64,000 nucleotides of DNA from Marinobacter sp. MDS2 (GTDB lineage: Bacteria > Pseudomonadota > Gammaproteobacteria > Pseudomonadales > Oleiphilaceae): contig NZ_JAVAJF010000005.1 of NCBI RefSeq assembly GCF_030718085.1, forward strand, positions 10,736-74,735, in the 5' to 3' direction. This document shows positions 20,107 through 29,709 of this stretch, one piece after another. Below the pieces are notes generated by a model. It was not told where the DNA came from and made no database searches. It saw nothing but the letters and a program-made list of their open reading frames with translations. Every line of letters starts with the position of its first letter. The first letter of the stretch is position 1. The translations under genes and the position numbers were made by a program.

Positions 20107-21033
20107 TTAGCCGGAAAAACTGGCGCCGCTTCCGCTTGCCTGCTGAAGTTCAGGACGCTCGCCCTGGCGCTGCAAGCGAATCGTAACCCTGCGATTGTCT
20201 CGGTGGCGACGCGACACGGGAAACTGATCGCCGTGACTGCGAACAACCAGCAATTCTTCGTCAAGCCCCTGGGCTTTCAAATACTCTGCAACCACGTTCG
20301 CCCGCTCTTCAGACAGAGCGCGGTTGTCAATTCGGCTGCCTATACTGTCCGAGTGGCCATCCACTAAAACACGCTCGATCGTGGAGTCCGCCCTTACGTA
20401 GGTCACGATGTTGTCCAGCAGCGTTCGATCTGCCTCAGACAACTCGGCCCCACCGCTGGCAAAGGGCACGCGGGAGCGGCGAATCTGGTCATAATTGACC
20501 GGCAACAGCCCCGAAACACACTGCAAATAACCCGAAAAGGGCGCGGAAAAATTCACATTCGACAGCGAAACTCTCACGGGCTCCTGAGCGTAACGGGATA
20601 CCCGGGTAAGCGTTGGCTGCATACCCTGAAGCAAACCTTGAGCCATGATGTTCGCTTCTCTGGCACCAATACTGACCGAGCGTTGCCCGTCCGATACGCT
20701 CACCGGGCCAACCGATCTCGGCGCCACACCCGGGCGCCAAACAGGAGCCTCCACCACAAGCTGGCCTCTGCCCGGTTTCATCAGTGCGACCGTGGATTCA
20801 AGGTGGAACGCGAGATCTTCTCCGGCTCGATGGCTGAAAACGGCTCGCCCGAACCCCGGCACTTCCTGCACCAACGAGCACTCAAACACCGATTCCGACA
20901 GATACCACTGGCTGTTCTCGATACCGGCACCATAACTGGCTGCCAGAGCCGGAGACGCGCATGTCCACAACAGGAGCGCGCCCGCAATCGCAGTGCCCCC
21001 CTCGTTTCCAGACCTGCGTTTTAACTTCCTCAT
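20107..21033 (-). CDS. motY: Flagellar motor sodium-type stator ring protein MotY
   Basis: MotY forms the T ring around the flagellar motor and helps hold stators. The 308-residue precursor has a signal peptide ending near ASPALA, an N-terminal beta domain and a C-terminal OmpA-like peptidoglycan-binding domain (DGHSDSIG, NRALSEERA). The ATG at 21033 has GGGG upstream; a GTG six codons earlier is possible. The arrangement next to pyrC and rnt matches Pseudomonas, where motY is also located away from the main flagellar clusters. The organism is therefore probably flagellated. Confidence 0.88.
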   Translation of the reverse strand: MRKLKRRSGNEGGTAIAGALLLWTCASPALAASYGAGIENSQWYLSESVFECSLVQEVPGFGRAVFSHRAGEDLAFHLESTVALMKPGRGQLVVEAPVWRPGVAPRSVGPVSVSDGQRSVSIGAREANIMAQGLLQGMQPTLTRVSRYAQEPVRVSLSNVNFSAPFSGYLQCVSGLLPVNYDQIRRSRVPFASGGAELSEADRTLLDNIVTYVRADSTIERVLVDGHSDSIGSRIDNRALSEERANVVAEYLKAQGLDEELLVVRSHGDQFPVSRRHRDNRRVTIRLQRQGERPELQQASGSGASFSG

Positions 21034-21186
21034 AGAAACGCCCCGACTCACGTAAACTCATTGACTTATTGAGTATCGGCCGGCGTAGCCAATACTTGAG
21101 CCCCAGAAACACATTCAGATCGAAAACATTCGTGCCGGCCTTCTGATATAATTTGCGAAATTTTCAGAGCTGCCTGGCGAATACTC

Positions 21187-22218
21187 ATGACCAAACAACT
21201 GACCATCACCCGCCCGGACGACTGGCATTTGCACGTCCGGGATGGTGACGTATTAAACAGTGTTGTACCGGCGACAGCCGCGTGTTTCGGCCGCGCCATC
21301 ATCATGCCAAACCTGGTACCACCGGTCACCGATGCGGCAGCCGCAACCGGCTATAGGGAAAGGATTCTGTCCGCAGCAAAGGGCACGAATTTTGAACCTT
21401 TAATGGTGCTCTATCTAACCGAGAGCACCACACCGGAAACCATCCGCGAAGCCAAAGCCGCGGGTGTTGTAGCCGCAAAACTCTATCCGGCCGGCGCCAC
21501 CACCAACTCCGCTTCAGGTGTTACTGACATTCGTAATATCTACCCGGTACTGGAAGCCATAGCGGAATGCGGCATGTTGTTGCTGGTTCACGGCGAAGTC
21601 ACCGATGCTGACATCGACATTTTCGATCGGGAAAAAGTGTTTCTGGAACGGGTACTGGCACCTACACTGGATGCCTTCCCGACCCTGAAAGTGGTACTGG
21701 AGCACATCACCACAGCGGATTCGGCCGAGTTTGTGCGTGGTCATACCGGTGACAACCTCGCCGCTACACTGACCCCCCAACACCTGATGTATAACCGCAA
21801 CCACATGCTGGTTGGCGGCATTCGTCCGCACTTGTACTGCTTGCCCATCCTCAAGCGCAACAAGCACCAGGAAGCCCTGCGTGAAGCCGTGGCCAGCGGC
21901 GACTCCCGTTTCTTCCTTGGTACCGATTCGGCGCCTCACGCCCGAGACAAGAAGGAAGCTGCGTGCGGCTGTGCCGGCTGCTATTCCGCTTACGGCGCCA
22001 TCGGCTTGTACGCCGACATCTTTGAAGAGCTCGGCATTCTGGACAAGCTGGAAGCTTTCGCCAGCTTCAACGGTGCGGACTTCTACGGCTTACCCAGGAA
22101 TACCGACACCATTACTCTGGTGCGCGATCCCTGGACCATGCCAGAGCAATTGCCACTGGCAGACGGTACCATCGTGCCGCTCAAAGCTGGTGAGACCGTT
22201 CACTGGCGCATGGCTTAA
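21187..22218 (+). CDS. pyrC: Dihydroorotase
   Basis: PyrC closes carbamoyl aspartate to dihydroorotate in pyrimidine synthesis. The 343-residue protein is of the E. coli type: metal histidines H14 and H16 in [10 protein letters not shown], the carboxylated lysine K98 in AAKLYPAG, then LVHGEV, LEHITT and the catalytic Asp in GTDSAPH. It is divergent from motY and followed by rnt after 37 bases. Confidence 0.96.
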   Translation: MTKQLTITRPDDWHLHVRDGDVLNSVVPATAACFGRAIIMPNLVPPVTDAAAATGYRERILSAAKGTNFEPLMVLYLTESTTPETIREAKAAGVVAAKLYPAGATTNSASGVTDIRNIYPVLEAIAECGMLLLVHGEVTDADIDIFDREKVFLERVLAPTLDAFPTLKVVLEHITTADSAEFVRGHTGDNLAATLTPQHLMYNRNHMLVGGIRPHLYCLPILKRNKHQEALREAVASGDSRFFLGTDSAPHARDKKEAACGCAGCYSAYGAIGLYADIFEELGILDKLEAFASFNGADFYGLPRNTDTITLVRDPWTMPEQLPLADGTIVPLKAGETVHWRMA

Positions 22219-22255
22219 TCATCTTTTAATTTACAACACGAACATTGGAGTTCGC

Positions 22256-22912
22256 GTGTCTGACGAAAACAAACCGCTTCACCCTATGTCCCAGCGTTTT
22301 CGAGGCTTTCTGCCCGTCGTGGTGGATGTCGAAACTGCCGGCTTTAACCCGGAAAGAGACGCCCTGCTGGAAATCGCAGCCGTCATGCTGACCATGGATG
22401 AAGACGGCAAGCTACACCGTGGCGAGACCCATCTTCAGCAAATCGATCCGTTCGAGGGCGCCAATCTGGAGCAGTCGGCTTTGGACTTCACCGGCATCGA
22501 CCCGTGGGACCCCGAGCGTGAAGCGGTTCCGGAGCGCGAAGGCATGAGCGAGATTTTCTCCCCGATCCGCAAAGCGGTCAAAGCTTTCGACTGCAAACGC
22601 GCCGTGCTGGTTGGCCATAACGCCACCTTCGACCACAACTTTGTGTTTGCTGCCGCCATGCGCGCCGACATCAAGCGCAACCCTTTCCATCCGTTTTCAA
22701 CGTTTGATACCGCCACCCTAGCGGGGCTGGCCTATGGCCATACCGTGCTGGCTCAAGCGTGCAAACTGGCCGGAATTCCGTTTGATAATAAAGAAGCCCA
22801 CTCCGCTGCTTACGACGCAGAGAAAACCGCGGATCTGTTCTGCGGCATTGTGAACCGCTGGCAAGAGCTGGGAGGCTTTCCGCCACCCCCGGTACCGAGT
22901 AACGACGAATAA
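22256..22912 (+). CDS. rnt: Ribonuclease T
   Basis: RNase T trims 3' ends of tRNA and other stable RNAs. The 218-residue protein (E. coli 215) has the DEDDh exonuclease residues D24 and E26 ([10 protein letters not shown]), the [10 protein letters not shown] motif and H/D in [14 protein letters not shown]. The start is a GTG at 22256 with TTGGAG at good spacing; a longer open frame running back into pyrC is spurious. A strong bidirectional terminator lies just downstream. Confidence 0.95.
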   Translation: MSDENKPLHPMSQRFRGFLPVVVDVETAGFNPERDALLEIAAVMLTMDEDGKLHRGETHLQQIDPFEGANLEQSALDFTGIDPWDPEREAVPEREGMSEIFSPIRKAVKAFDCKRAVLVGHNATFDHNFVFAAAMRADIKRNPFHPFSTFDTATLAGLAYGHTVLAQACKLAGIPFDNKEAHSAAYDAEKTADLFCGIVNRWQELGGFPPPPVPSNDE

Positions 22913-22938
22913 TCTTGAATGACGCTTTTTAAAGCCAA

Positions 22939-22967
22939 CAAAAAACCCGCACAAGGCGGGTTTTTTG
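22939..22967. terminator. Bidirectional intrinsic terminator between rnt and the acyl-CoA reductase
   Basis: An A-rich 5' arm ending in CCCGC and a 3' arm GCGGG followed by six T residues form a long stem around the loop ACAAG. The A and T tracts mirror each other, so it works on both strands and separates two convergent genes. Confidence 0.92.
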
Positions 22968-22984
22968 TAGCACTGCAATTCAGC

Positions 22985-24970
22985 TTACCAGTGAATGCCG
23001 CGCATGATGGCCGCAAACGCAACCTGCTCGGTAGACACTTTAGGCTTTTCGGTTGTCTTGGTGCCCGCAGCCGAGGCTGAGTCCGGGAACATCCGATAAC
23101 CTGTGTTCATAACGATTTCACCCACTTTCGGTGCCAGCGAGTGCAGTACCGAGGCGAACACACCCAAACGCGTCGCAATTCGCTTCGGACGATGCACGAT
23201 GGCGTCGGCCACCATGTCTGCCGCTTCTTCGGGTGTCAGGGTTGGCACCGAATCGTAAATCTTGGTCGGTGCAATCATCGGCGTTTTCACCAACGGCATG
23301 TTGATGGTGGTAAAGGTCACGTTACGATCCGACCACTCTGCAGCCGCACAACGACTGAACGCATCCAGCGCCGACTTAGAGGCGACGTACGCCGAGAAGC
23401 GAGGCGCGTTAGTCAGCACACCGATGGATGAAATGTTCACCACGTGGCCACGACGACGCTCCAACATAGCGGGCGCAAAGCCCATGATCAGCCGCACAGA
23501 ACCGAAGTAGTTCAGCTGCATGGTGCGCTCGAAGTCGTGGAAGCGGTCGAACGCCAGCGACAGAGATCGACGAATCGAACGGCCGGCGTTGTTGACCAGC
23601 ACGTCCACATGCCCGTGGTTGTCCAGAACCGTTTTGACGAAACGATCGCAATCTTCCATATCGGAGAAGTCGCACTGGTAAGCGTGTACATTGCCGCCAC
23701 TAGCTTCAAGCTGTGCCGCAACTTCGTCCAATGTTTCTTTGGTTCGGGCACCGATAACCAGAATAGCGCCAGCTTCTGCCAGCTTCTCGGCGGTCGCCAG
23801 ACCGATACCCGAGGTTGCCCCAGTAACCACACAAACCTTACCTTCTACCGTGCCCTTCAGGGTGCGATCCTTGAACAGGTCGGGGTCAAGATTACGCTCC
23901 CAGAAATCCCAGATCACGGCCGCGTAGCTTGGCAGACGCGGTACTTCGATGTCGGTGCCCTTCAGCACACGCTCCAGCTCACGGGTATCGAACCGGGTCG
24001 GATAATTAACAAAGGACATCACAGAAGCCGGAATGCCCAGATCATCCAGAAGCGCCCCGGTAATGCGTTTAACCGGCGGCAGATTTTTCACACTCTGCCG
24101 GATGAACGGAGGAATGAATCCAAACATCCGGGAGTCGATGCGCATACCCATACGCGGCGCATGGCCCGCTTCGGAGAAGATGTTAAGAATCTCACCCACT
24201 TTGTACGGATCCGAATCCACCAGGTGGAAACAGTTTCCGTCTTCGCCATCCAGATGCGCAATGTGATCCATGGCATCAACCACGAAATCTACCGGCACAA
24301 TGTTAAGCCGGCCACCTTCCAAACCAATAGTCGGCACCCACTGAGGCAAGGCATGACGGATCTTCTGGATCATCTTGAAGAAGTAGTAGGGCCCGTCAAT
24401 CTTATCCATTTCACCGGTTTTGGAATGGCCGATCACCATACCCGGACGGTAAATTCGGAACGGTACCTTGCACTCTTCGCGCACCACCTTCTCGGATTCG
24501 TGCTTGGTGCGCAGGTAGGGATGGTCGAGCTTTTCTGCTTCCTCGAACATATCCTCACGGAAGATGCCTTTGAACAATCCAGCGGCTGCAATAGACGAAA
24601 CGTGATGGAAACGCTTGGCACCCATCGCTTCAGCGGCCTGCACTGCGGCACGGGTACCTTCAATATTGGTGGCAGCCTGAGCTTCTTCATCTGCACCCAT
24701 GTCGTACACAGCGGCAAGGTGGAAGAAGTGGTCAACGTTTCCTTCCAGTGCTTCCATGGCAGCGCTATCGATACCTAAACTGTTACTGGTCAGATCGCCA
24801 ACAACCGCCTTGATCCGGCTATCGTCGACACCCAGTCGCTCGCGGAGTTCTTCCAGCTTGCCCTGGGACTGCTCCCTCACCAGAACATGCACCGTACCAC
24901 CACGGGCCAACAGCTTTTCTACCAAAAAACGACCGATGAAACCGGTGCCACCTGTAAGGAAATAATTCAT
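22985..24970 (-). CDS. Alcohol-forming fatty acyl-CoA reductase, two-domain (Marinobacter type)
   Basis: The 661-residue protein joins an N-terminal extended SDR of the fatty acyl-CoA reductase type (TGGTGFIG at 6-13, catalytic Y152/K156 in PYLRTK) to a C-terminal classical SDR (TGATSGIG near 383, YVASK near 527). Length and layout match the Marinobacter aquaeolei enzyme Maqu_2507, which reduces fatty acyl-CoA through the aldehyde to fatty alcohol with NADPH and supplies wax-ester synthesis. I recognise it as an orthologue from memory. A ribosome site TAGGACGGA precedes the ATG. The upstream region carries three palindromes, so the gene is probably regulated. No wax synthase lies in the window. 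Confidence 0.9.
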   Translation of the reverse strand: MNYFLTGGTGFIGRFLVEKLLARGGTVHVLVREQSQGKLEELRERLGVDDSRIKAVVGDLTSNSLGIDSAAMEALEGNVDHFFHLAAVYDMGADEEAQAATNIEGTRAAVQAAEAMGAKRFHHVSSIAAAGLFKGIFREDMFEEAEKLDHPYLRTKHESEKVVREECKVPFRIYRPGMVIGHSKTGEMDKIDGPYYFFKMIQKIRHALPQWVPTIGLEGGRLNIVPVDFVVDAMDHIAHLDGEDGNCFHLVDSDPYKVGEILNIFSEAGHAPRMGMRIDSRMFGFIPPFIRQSVKNLPPVKRITGALLDDLGIPASVMSFVNYPTRFDTRELERVLKGTDIEVPRLPSYAAVIWDFWERNLDPDLFKDRTLKGTVEGKVCVVTGATSGIGLATAEKLAEAGAILVIGARTKETLDEVAAQLEASGGNVHAYQCDFSDMEDCDRFVKTVLDNHGHVDVLVNNAGRSIRRSLSLAFDRFHDFERTMQLNYFGSVRLIMGFAPAMLERRRGHVVNISSIGVLTNAPRFSAYVASKSALDAFSRCAAAEWSDRNVTFTTINMPLVKTPMIAPTKIYDSVPTLTPEEAADMVADAIVHRPKRIATRLGVFASVLHSLAPKVGEIVMNTGYRMFPDSASAAGTKTTEKPKVSTEQVAFAAIMRGIHW

Positions 24971-25022
24971 AGAAGATCCGTCCTACGTGTTACTTATTTG
25001 TTGTCATATCGCCCAACCTATC

Positions 25023-25042
25023 ACTACGACCAAAGTCGTAGT
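25023..25042. promoter_or_regulatory. Perfect 8-bp inverted repeat upstream of the acyl-CoA reductase
   Basis: ACTACGAC (25023-25030) and GTCGTAGT (25035-25042) surround CAAA. It lies 53 bases upstream of the reductase ATG and is followed by no T run, so it is more likely a protein-binding site than a terminator. On the minus strand a weak promoter can be drawn with TTGGTC inside the repeat and GATATG 17 bases on. The symmetry would suit a NarL/LuxR-type regulator, which is inference. Confidence 0.5.
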
Positions 25043-25094
25043 CCGGTTATGGAACGCACGCATTCTACTCAACTGCAGCTTACATGTATCGAAC

Positions 25095-25149
25095 TTTATT
25101 AGAGCTTTTGCTCTTTAACCCCTTGTTTTTATTAGAGCCTTTACTCTAG
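25095..25149. repeat. Two direct copies of a palindromic element, 33 bp apart
   Basis: TTTATTAGAGC begins at 25095 and again at 25128. Each copy is itself a palindrome: AGAGC TTTT GCTCT in the first and TAGAG CCTTTA CTCTA in the second. The 33-base period is close to three helical turns, so both sites would face the same side of DNA. They lie in the 388-base space between the reductase (minus) and the hypothetical gene at 25359 (plus). The pattern suggests a cooperative operator. Confidence 0.5.
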
Positions 25150-25358
25150 TTCCGGCAAAAACCCGAATGAAATCATGCCCGACTATCCGACACACTTCCC
25201 TTGAGACTAGCACAGGAATTCGACGCTGACGGGCCGAAATTCGTAATTTACCGCGGAGCAATGCAACCAACCGCTGGCAATGCGATAATCGGGAACTTCC
25301 GACGCCTTTGCGCGTCTCTTACAGTCATCCACTCACACCAAGGCTTACCAAACCAACC

Positions 25359-25658
25359 ATGCCGAAAGACAATCCGAACACCGAACGTTACATCGCCATT
25401 GCCCGGGCCTGCTTGAAGGCAATCAACGATACCGCCGCCGACAAAGGCTCAAGAGAAGAAAAGATCGAAGCCGTTTATAAGGCCATCGACAAAGCATTCC
25501 AAAAAGAATTTGCTGACTACCGCCAGTCCGTTGCGATTATGGCTACGGTGCTCGAGCGCATTGCGTCCGGCGAGCTGGATGCAGACCAAGCTGCAGATCT
25601 TGCCAAAAAGACACTGTCACAAAAGCCCGACAACACCAATACCGGCCAAGTGCACTAA
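25359..25658 (+). CDS. Small hypothetical helical protein
   Basis: I do not recognise this 99-residue protein. It is predicted to be helical and highly charged (NDTAADKGSREEKIEAVYKA...), without signal peptide or membrane span. The ATG at 25359 has no clear ribosome site; the open frame runs further up to 25308. It lies 35 bases before the M16 protease gene and may be its operon partner. The palindromic elements at 25095-25149 lie upstream. Confidence 0.6.
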   Translation: MPKDNPNTERYIAIARACLKAINDTAADKGSREEKIEAVYKAIDKAFQKEFADYRQSVAIMATVLERIASGELDADQAADLAKKTLSQKPDNTNTGQVH

Positions 25659-25693
25659 ACCCCAGCAAACGAACTCCGATTAGATGAGGCCCC

Positions 25694-28531
25694 ATGACCG
25701 TTAAACGCCCCCTGTTCCGACGTTTGTATCGATTGCCACCGTTGTTGCTTTTACTGGCCAGTCTGTTCCCTGGCTCATACACCCTTGCAGACACCGAGCC
25801 CCGTAAAAGCCCTAACGATCCCAATAGCTATCGATATCTGGAGTTGGACAACGGGTTGCGCGTTATCCTGGTGTCAGACGCAGAGGCGGATAAAGCCGCT
25901 GCGTCACTGAACGTGGCGGTAGGAAGTGGTAACGATCCGAGTGACCGCGAAGGCATGGCCCATTTCCTCGAGCATATGCTGTTTCTGGGCACCGAAAAGT
26001 ACCCCGAAGCGGGCGAGTATCAGCAATTTATTCGTAGTCATGGCGGCAGCCACAATGCTTTCACGGCATTTGAAAACACCAACTATTTCTTCGATGTTGA
26101 AAGCCAGTTCCTGGAAGACGCTCTCGACCGCTTTGCTCAGCAGTTCTCCCACCCGCTCTTCACACCCGAACTGGTGGATCGTGAACGTAACGCCGTGCAT
26201 TCGGAATTCAGCGCCAAGCTGAAAGAGGACGGACGGCGCTTGCTGTCCGTCAGGAAGGCCGCCGGCAACCCGGATCACGCGTTCAGTAAATTCTCTGTTG
26301 GTAACCTGACCACGCTGGAGAATACCGAAGAAAACCCCTTACGCCCGGATCTCATCCGGTTCTGGGAAGAAAATTATTCGGCGAACGTTATGTCTCTGGC
26401 GGTATACGGACCACAGTCTTTGGACGAACTTGAACGCATGGTGACCCAGCGCTTCAACGCCATAGCGAACCGCAAGCTGGCAGTGATCAAACACCCTGAA
26501 CCTCTTCACAGCCCCGAACAGTTGCCGAAACGCATTCTTGCTGAAACACTCAAAGACAGCAGGAGCTTGTCACTTTCGTTTCCGATCCCTTCGCAACGGG
26601 CCAACTACGCCACAAAACCGGCCTCGTACGTGGCCAATCTGTTGGGCCACGAAGGCCCAGGCAGTCTATTCGACGTTCTCAAACGCGCCGGCCTGGTAGA
26701 AACCCTGTCAGCAGGGCTAGGCATGGACACCGGCAGCCACGCCACGTTTAACATCAGCATGTCACTTACCCGTGATGGGCTTAAACATCAAGATTACATT
26801 CTGGCTCTGGTGTTCCGCTACATCGACTTGATCAAAGCAAATGGCATCAGCCAAGAGCGTTTTGACGAGATGAAGCAACTGGCGCTTATCGACTTCCGCT
26901 TTCATGAACGCGGCGAACCCGTTCGCGAAGCCATGCGTTTATCCAGCCTGCTGCGGGACTATCCGGCACAAGACATCCTGAGCGCACCCTATTTAATGGA
27001 GCGCTACGCACCTGAGCAGTATCAATCGATTCTGGAACGCCTGACACCCGACAACCTGGCCGTCATGGTGTCTGCGCCTGATCAAAACCTGGAAGACCCT
27101 AAGCTGACCCAGTGGTATGACACGCCCTGGAAACAAGAACCCTTGCAGGCTCCAACTGCCATCAATCAAACGCTGGCCGATCAGCTGGCTTTGCCGCCCG
27201 CCAACCCGCTTGTCCCCGAGAACCTGGATATGGTTACCGGGGATAGCATGCCTCATCCCGTCCTGCTCAGCGGCTCTAGCGACATGCGTGTATGGTATGC
27301 CCGTGACACCCGGTTCAACACCCCTAAAGCCAATGTATTCATCAGCCTGCGCAGCCCCATTGCCCGCGCCTCCGCCCGCAACACGGTGCTGACCCAACTG
27401 CTGGTCGATGCCATTAAAACCAACCTCAATGCCTGGGCTTACTCCGCGCAACTCGCAGGCCTTAATTACAGCGTGTACCCTCACCTGCGCGGTGTCACCA
27501 TCCGGGTGGGCGGATACAACGATAAACTGCACGAGTTGCTGAATCGCATTCTGCTGGAATTCGCGGACCCGATGATCACCGAACAACGTTTCCGCATTGC
27601 CCGCCAACGGTTGATCGATGGCCTTGAGAACAAATCGAAAAACCGTCCGGTTCAGCAGACCTCCGAGTTTATTCAAACCGCCTTGTTGAACGGTACGTTC
27701 CCTGTCAGCGAAAAACTCGCGGCCGCTAAAGCCGTCACTCTCGATGAACTAATACAGTTTGGATCAGATTTCACCAAAGCAATGGATCCTGTGATGCTGG
27801 CTCACGGCAACCTGACCGAAGCGACGGCCCTGAATCTGGCGAAACAGGTGCATGCGGTTGTACTTCACAGCAGTGACCATGTTCAAGTTCCACGTTCCCG
27901 AGTCCGGCAATTGCCTGCAGGCGAAACCGAAGCGGTGCTCAGCGTAGAGCACCCAGACACGGGCTATACCTTGTACCTCCAAGGCAAGAATAGATCCTAC
28001 GAAGAACGCGCCCGCTACCGGCTATTGGCCCAGATCGTCAGCAGCCCGTTCTATGAAGACATAAGAACCACCAAACAACTCGGCTACATTGTGTACGCCA
28101 CCGCCTTCGAGATTCTGGAAACCCCGGCTCTGGGACTGGTTGTCCAATCCCCGGAAGCCAGTGGCGCAGAGATAGACGGTGCGGTGAACGGGTTTGCTGA
28201 ACGCTTTAAACTCAGACTCGCCGAGCTGTCGCCCGAGCAACTGAACCGTGAAAAACAGGCTGTTATCAGCAAAATGATGGCTCGGGACCGGCAGCTAGGC
28301 GATGTATCTGGCCGCTATTGGCGGGAGATTGACCGGGAAAACGACCAATTCGATAGCCGCGAAAAACTGGCGGCCGCAATTCGTGATGTTTCACTCGACG
28401 AGCTGATCAGCACCTTTGAAGAAGCGGTGATTGAACGGCAGCGAGCATTTAAGGTGCTGACGGCAAAAGGAGAATCCAATCAGCAATCTATTCTGAATCA
28501 GCTGCGCGAGCGTCAGCCAGTGGCCCCTTGA
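25694..28531 (+). CDS. Periplasmic M16 zinc peptidase, pitrilysin/protease III type
   Basis: The 945-residue protein has a signal peptide (to about residue 32) and the inverted zinc motif HFLEH at 90-94, with the third ligand E171 in VHSEF, giving the same 77-residue spacing as E. coli pitrilysin. It includes all four M16 domains; the later inactive half contains the R/Y substrate-anchor region (RYRLLAQIVSSPFYEDIR). It probably degrades peptides in the periplasm. The promoter of the downstream tRNA overlaps its stop codon region. Confidence 0.9.
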   Translation: MTVKRPLFRRLYRLPPLLLLLASLFPGSYTLADTEPRKSPNDPNSYRYLELDNGLRVILVSDAEADKAAASLNVAVGSGNDPSDREGMAHFLEHMLFLGTEKYPEAGEYQQFIRSHGGSHNAFTAFENTNYFFDVESQFLEDALDRFAQQFSHPLFTPELVDRERNAVHSEFSAKLKEDGRRLLSVRKAAGNPDHAFSKFSVGNLTTLENTEENPLRPDLIRFWEENYSANVMSLAVYGPQSLDELERMVTQRFNAIANRKLAVIKHPEPLHSPEQLPKRILAETLKDSRSLSLSFPIPSQRANYATKPASYVANLLGHEGPGSLFDVLKRAGLVETLSAGLGMDTGSHATFNISMSLTRDGLKHQDYILALVFRYIDLIKANGISQERFDEMKQLALIDFRFHERGEPVREAMRLSSLLRDYPAQDILSAPYLMERYAPEQYQSILERLTPDNLAVMVSAPDQNLEDPKLTQWYDTPWKQEPLQAPTAINQTLADQLALPPANPLVPENLDMVTGDSMPHPVLLSGSSDMRVWYARDTRFNTPKANVFISLRSPIARASARNTVLTQLLVDAIKTNLNAWAYSAQLAGLNYSVYPHLRGVTIRVGGYNDKLHELLNRILLEFADPMITEQRFRIARQRLIDGLENKSKNRPVQQTSEFIQTALLNGTFPVSEKLAAAKAVTLDELIQFGSDFTKAMDPVMLAHGNLTEATALNLAKQVHAVVLHSSDHVQVPRSRVRQLPAGETEAVLSVEHPDTGYTLYLQGKNRSYEERARYRLLAQIVSSPFYEDIRTTKQLGYIVYATAFEILETPALGLVVQSPEASGAEIDGAVNGFAERFKLRLAELSPEQLNREKQAVISKMMARDRQLGDVSGRYWREIDRENDQFDSREKLAAAIRDVSLDELISTFEEAVIERQRAFKVLTAKGESNQQSILNQLRERQPVAP

Positions 28532-28556
28532 GCCACGGGCTGATGCCCGTTATTAT
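28528..28556 (+). promoter_or_regulatory. Promoter of tRNA-Arg with a palindrome in the spacer
   Basis: TTGAGC (28528-28533) and TATTAT (28551-28556) are separated by 17 bases and lie 17 bases ahead of the tRNA. The -35 box overlaps the TGA of the M16 gene. The spacer holds ACGGGC/GCCCGT (28535-28550), a 6-bp inverted repeat with a TGAT loop, which could also serve as a weak terminator of the protease gene since TTATTAT follows it. Confidence 0.55.
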
Positions 28557-28573
28557 ACCGCCTCTTCTGAAAT

Positions 28574-28650
28574 GCCTCCGTAGCTCATCTGGATAGAGCG
28601 TCCCCCTCCTAAGGGGAAGGTAGCAGGTTCGAGTCCTGCCGGGGGTACCA
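28574..28650 (+). tRNA. tRNA-Arg, anticodon CCT, CCA encoded
   Basis: The 77-base sequence folds as a cloverleaf: acceptor GCCTCCG with CGGGGGT (two G-T pairs), D arm GCTC/GAGC, anticodon stem TCCCC/GGGGA with loop CTCCTAA, and T arm GCAGG/CCTGC around TTCGAGT. The anticodon CCT reads AGG. The 3' CCA is encoded. No integrase gene or attachment duplication is visible beside it. Confidence 0.95.
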
Positions 28651-28727
28651 TCCTACTTATCATCACCATCATCTGATTGCTTTGCCTTGGCACCTGCTGA
28701 CACAGCAATTAAAAATTAGGATGCAGC

Positions 28728-29696
28728 ATGAAAAATACCGTCGTACTCATATCTCTGGGTGGCACTATTGCCAGTCTTCCTGACAGTTCCGGGCGTGCCA
28801 TTGCTGGTGCTCTTTCGGGTAAAGAGCTAATGGACACCTTGAAGATCGAGAGCGATGGCCCGGTTGAAGTCATCACGCTCTTCCAGAAACCCAGCAATGC
28901 CATTACCACCGCCGATCTGTTGCAGCTAAGAACTCTGTGTTTGGAGTTGTCAGAGCGTCCGGAGGTTGCCGGATTAGTTGTGTCACAAGGGACTGACACT
29001 CTGGAAGATACGGCTTATTTTTTGGATACCACTCTGGATCTGAACGACACCGCATTGGTGGTTACCGGTGCCCAACGGGTGCCTTATGCGCCCGGTTCCG
29101 ATGCGGGCCCCAACCTTCGCGATGCTATAAAGGTGGCGAACGCCCCTGAAGCCCGAGGTGCGGGTACGGTCGTAGTGTTCAATGAAGAAATACATGCGGC
29201 CGCTTCTGTGCGCAAAGTCAGCAGCTATCAGCTCAATGGCTTCGGCTCGCCAGGAGTTGGCCCTTTAGGTTTCGTCGACGGCGATGAGGTTCGCCTGAAC
29301 CATCGGCTGCAGCGCCCTTCCACCATCACACCTGGCCAGCAGCTGCCGCGAGTAGACATTCTGCCGGTCGCGATCGACGCGTCGCCGGCACTGCTAGAAG
29401 CCTCGGTAGCCAGTGGCACCCAAGGTCTGGTCATTGACGCTATTGGCCGTGGTCATATCCCGCCAAATTGGGTTGAACCGCTGCAAGCTGCGATCAACGC
29501 CGGAGTACCGGTTGTGGTTACATCCTCAACCCATTGGGGCCGCGTGGCAGAGGTTTATGAATATCGAGGTTCGCTGGCGGAGCAAGTCTCTATGGGCGCA
29601 CTCAAGGCGCCTCACCTGAATGCCCGTAAAGCCCGACTGCGGCTAATGTGTGCTCTGTCCGGCAAGACTCCTATCGAGCAATCTCTTTTTGCTTGA
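28728..29696 (+). CDS. Asparaginase (cytoplasmic, AnsA/type I-like)
   Basis: The enzyme hydrolyses asparagine to aspartate and ammonia. The 322-residue protein has the first catalytic Thr at T13 in GGTIAS and the second triad T89-D90 in SQGTDTLED. No signal peptide is present, so it should be cytoplasmic. A ribosome site TAGGATG lies before the ATG. Glutaminase activity cannot be judged from sequence. It is a single gene between the tRNA and ydhR. Confidence 0.88.
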   Translation: MKNTVVLISLGGTIASLPDSSGRAIAGALSGKELMDTLKIESDGPVEVITLFQKPSNAITTADLLQLRTLCLELSERPEVAGLVVSQGTDTLEDTAYFLDTTLDLNDTALVVTGAQRVPYAPGSDAGPNLRDAIKVANAPEARGAGTVVVFNEEIHAAASVRKVSSYQLNGFGSPGVGPLGFVDGDEVRLNHRLQRPSTITPGQQLPRVDILPVAIDASPALLEASVASGTQGLVIDAIGRGHIPPNWVEPLQAAINAGVPVVVTSSTHWGRVAEVYEYRGSLAEQVSMGALKAPHLNARKARLRLMCALSGKTPIEQSLFA

Positions 29697-29709
29697 TCAG
29701 GCCATAATG

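Noticed and set aside
21812..22912. 366-codon open frame starting inside pyrC
   Set aside because: Only the part from the GTG at 22256 matches RNase T; the rest is a shifted reading of pyrC.
23444..24778. 444-codon open frame opposite the fatty acyl-CoA reductase
   Set aside because: It lies wholly antisense to a well-supported gene, has no family motif, and its composition follows from the codon bias of the reductase.
28574..28650. tRNA-Arg as an integration site for a genomic island
   Set aside because: No integrase, no duplicated tRNA 3' end and ordinary housekeeping genes on both sides.
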